Positions 6,139-6,731 of a stretch of DNA of 6,731 nucleotides are shown here, piece after piece (positions within the stretch are counted from its first letter, which is position 1; every line of letters starts with the position of its first letter). The notes below the pieces were generated by a model. That model saw only the letters and a list, made by a program, of their open reading frames with translations, was not told the origin of the DNA and searched no databases. The DNA lies in NCBI GenBank assembly GCA_944333375.1, contig CALVKX010000116.1, positions 1 through 6,731 on the forward strand. Direction: 5' to 3'. This stretch comes from an uncultured Eubacteriales bacterium (GTDB lineage: Bacteria; Bacillota_A; Clostridia; Christensenellales; Aristaeellaceae). Both the position numbers and the translations under genes were made by a program.

Positions 6139-6171
6139 TTTCATTTTTCTTTCATCTTGCCTTGCTATACT
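6139..6171 (+). promoter_or_regulatory. Activator-type promoter for the PepSY gene
   Basis: A -10 box TATACT lies at 6166-6171, but the -35 position (6143-6148) reads ATTTTT and is poor. Two exact TTTCAT copies at 6139-6144 and 6150-6155 are 11 bp apart and end 10 bp before the -10. That is the geometry of PhoB/OmpR-type sites that replace the -35 box. The tract is T-rich, so chance is possible. The expected start is near 6178, giving a leader of about 45 bases. Confidence 0.45.
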
Positions 6172-6222
6172 CTCACCGTACCCCAGATGAGGGTGCAAAA
6201 CAGAAAGGAGCAAAAAAGAAAA

Positions 6223-6731
6223 ATGAAAAAGATGAGCATGATTTTGGTTCTCCTCGCGGCCCTTCTGATGGCCGGCAGCGCCCTTGCCCTGACGGATACC
6301 GAGGCCGAGACGGCGGCCCGCGCCTATGTGCCCGACGGCGCTTCGTTTCTGAGGAGCGAAATCGATGACGGCATGTATGAGCTCACCTTCCGCGTGGAGG
6401 CCACGCAGGAAAAGTATGAAATCCAGGTCAATCCCACCACCGGCGCTGTGACGAAGATCGAAAGCGAGCTCAAGAGCGCCTCGACCGCCAAGTCCACGAC
6501 GATGACGGCCGAAGCGGTCGCCGCAGCGGTGGAGGCGGTTTATCCCGGCGCCCAGATCATCCGTCAGGATGAGGAAATCGACGACGGGCGCCATGAGATC
6601 GAGGTCTTTATCGTGGCCGAGGGCCTTTACGGCACGCTGGATCTCAACGCGGAGAACGGCGCGATCATCGAGCGCGAGCTGTACGTGGGCGAGTACGCGG
6701 CGGACGGCATGATGACCGAGGAGGCGGCCCG
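6223..6731 (+). CDS. Secreted PepSY-repeat protein, cut by the window edge
   Basis: The first 169 codons of an open frame that runs off the window. Residues 1-22 form a signal peptide (MKKMSM, hydrophobic core, SALA) with a likely signal peptidase I site after Ala22 and no lipobox cysteine. Two PepSY-like repeats follow at about 29-83 and 97-155. Each has a helix with a Y-V/P-P-G/D-G-A turn, an E-I-D-D-G hairpin (46-50 and 118-122) and a strand ending in a T/N-G-A turn before a final strand. A third may begin at MMTEEAA (163-169). PepSY domains are linked to protease inhibition and to signal modulation next to two-component systems. AAAGGAG (6204-6210) lies 12 bases before ATG, a slightly long spacing. 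The gene follows a regulator-kinase pair by 92 bases with its own promoter-like site, so it may be their target or accessory sensor. Full length is unknown. Confidence 0.85.
   Translation, partial: MKKMSMILVLLAALLMAGSALALTDTEAETAARAYVPDGASFLRSEIDDGMYELTFRVEATQEKYEIQVNPTTGAVTKIESELKSASTAKSTTMTAEAVAAAVEAVYPGAQIIRQDEEIDDGRHEIEVFIVAEGLYGTLDLNAENGAIIERELYVGEYAADGMMTEEAA

Noticed and set aside
6116..6141. Possible terminator after the second kinase (GCGAAAA pairing with TTTTGC, then a T-run)
   Set aside because: The stem is short, AT-rich and bulged; the T-rich tract is better explained as part of the PepSY promoter region.

Overview
The window reads as chromosomal DNA from a GC-rich Gram-positive anaerobe, most likely a Firmicutes/Clostridia gut-type bacterium. 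This rests on the gene content (GerMN lipoprotein, PhoP/WalR-like and ArlRS/CusRS-like two-component systems, a secreted PepSY protein), purine-rich Shine-Dalgarno sites and sigma-A-type promoters. The genus cannot be told from the sequence. No transposase, tRNA, rRNA or CRISPR array was seen.

Layout, left to right. Positions 1-175 hold no convincing gene. They are almost entirely inverted repeats: a chain of hairpins, three with GNA triloops, ending in an intrinsic terminator that reads rightward. Positions 174-3893 on the minus strand form one tight operon, read right to left: an OmpR/PhoB-family response regulator, a membrane sensor histidine kinase whose start overlaps the regulator's stop and lacks a normal start codon, and a lipoprotein with three GerMN-like domains. 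Positions 3894-4122 are a short AT-rich divergent control region with a recognisable sigma-A-type promoter on each strand, a palindrome over one -10 box, and helically phased A-tracts between the promoters. Positions 4123-6130 on the plus strand hold a second response regulator and histidine kinase. After a 92-base gap with its own promoter-like site, a secreted PepSY-repeat protein starts at 6223 and runs off the right edge.

How the genes may work together. The left operon has the order regulator-kinase-GerMN lipoprotein, the same order as actinobacterial mtrA-mtrB-lpqB, in which a GerMN lipoprotein modulates the kinase. The lipoprotein here may be an envelope accessory of its kinase. The right operon is followed by a PepSY protein, which may be its output or an accessory sensor. 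An 11-bp-spaced direct repeat sits where the -35 box of the PepSY promoter should be, as expected for an OmpR/PhoB-type activator site. The two systems are divergent and share one control region, so cross-regulation is possible. The most notable points are the triple-GerMN lipoprotein, the non-canonical kinase start, the hairpin array at the left edge and the predicted activator site before the PepSY gene.
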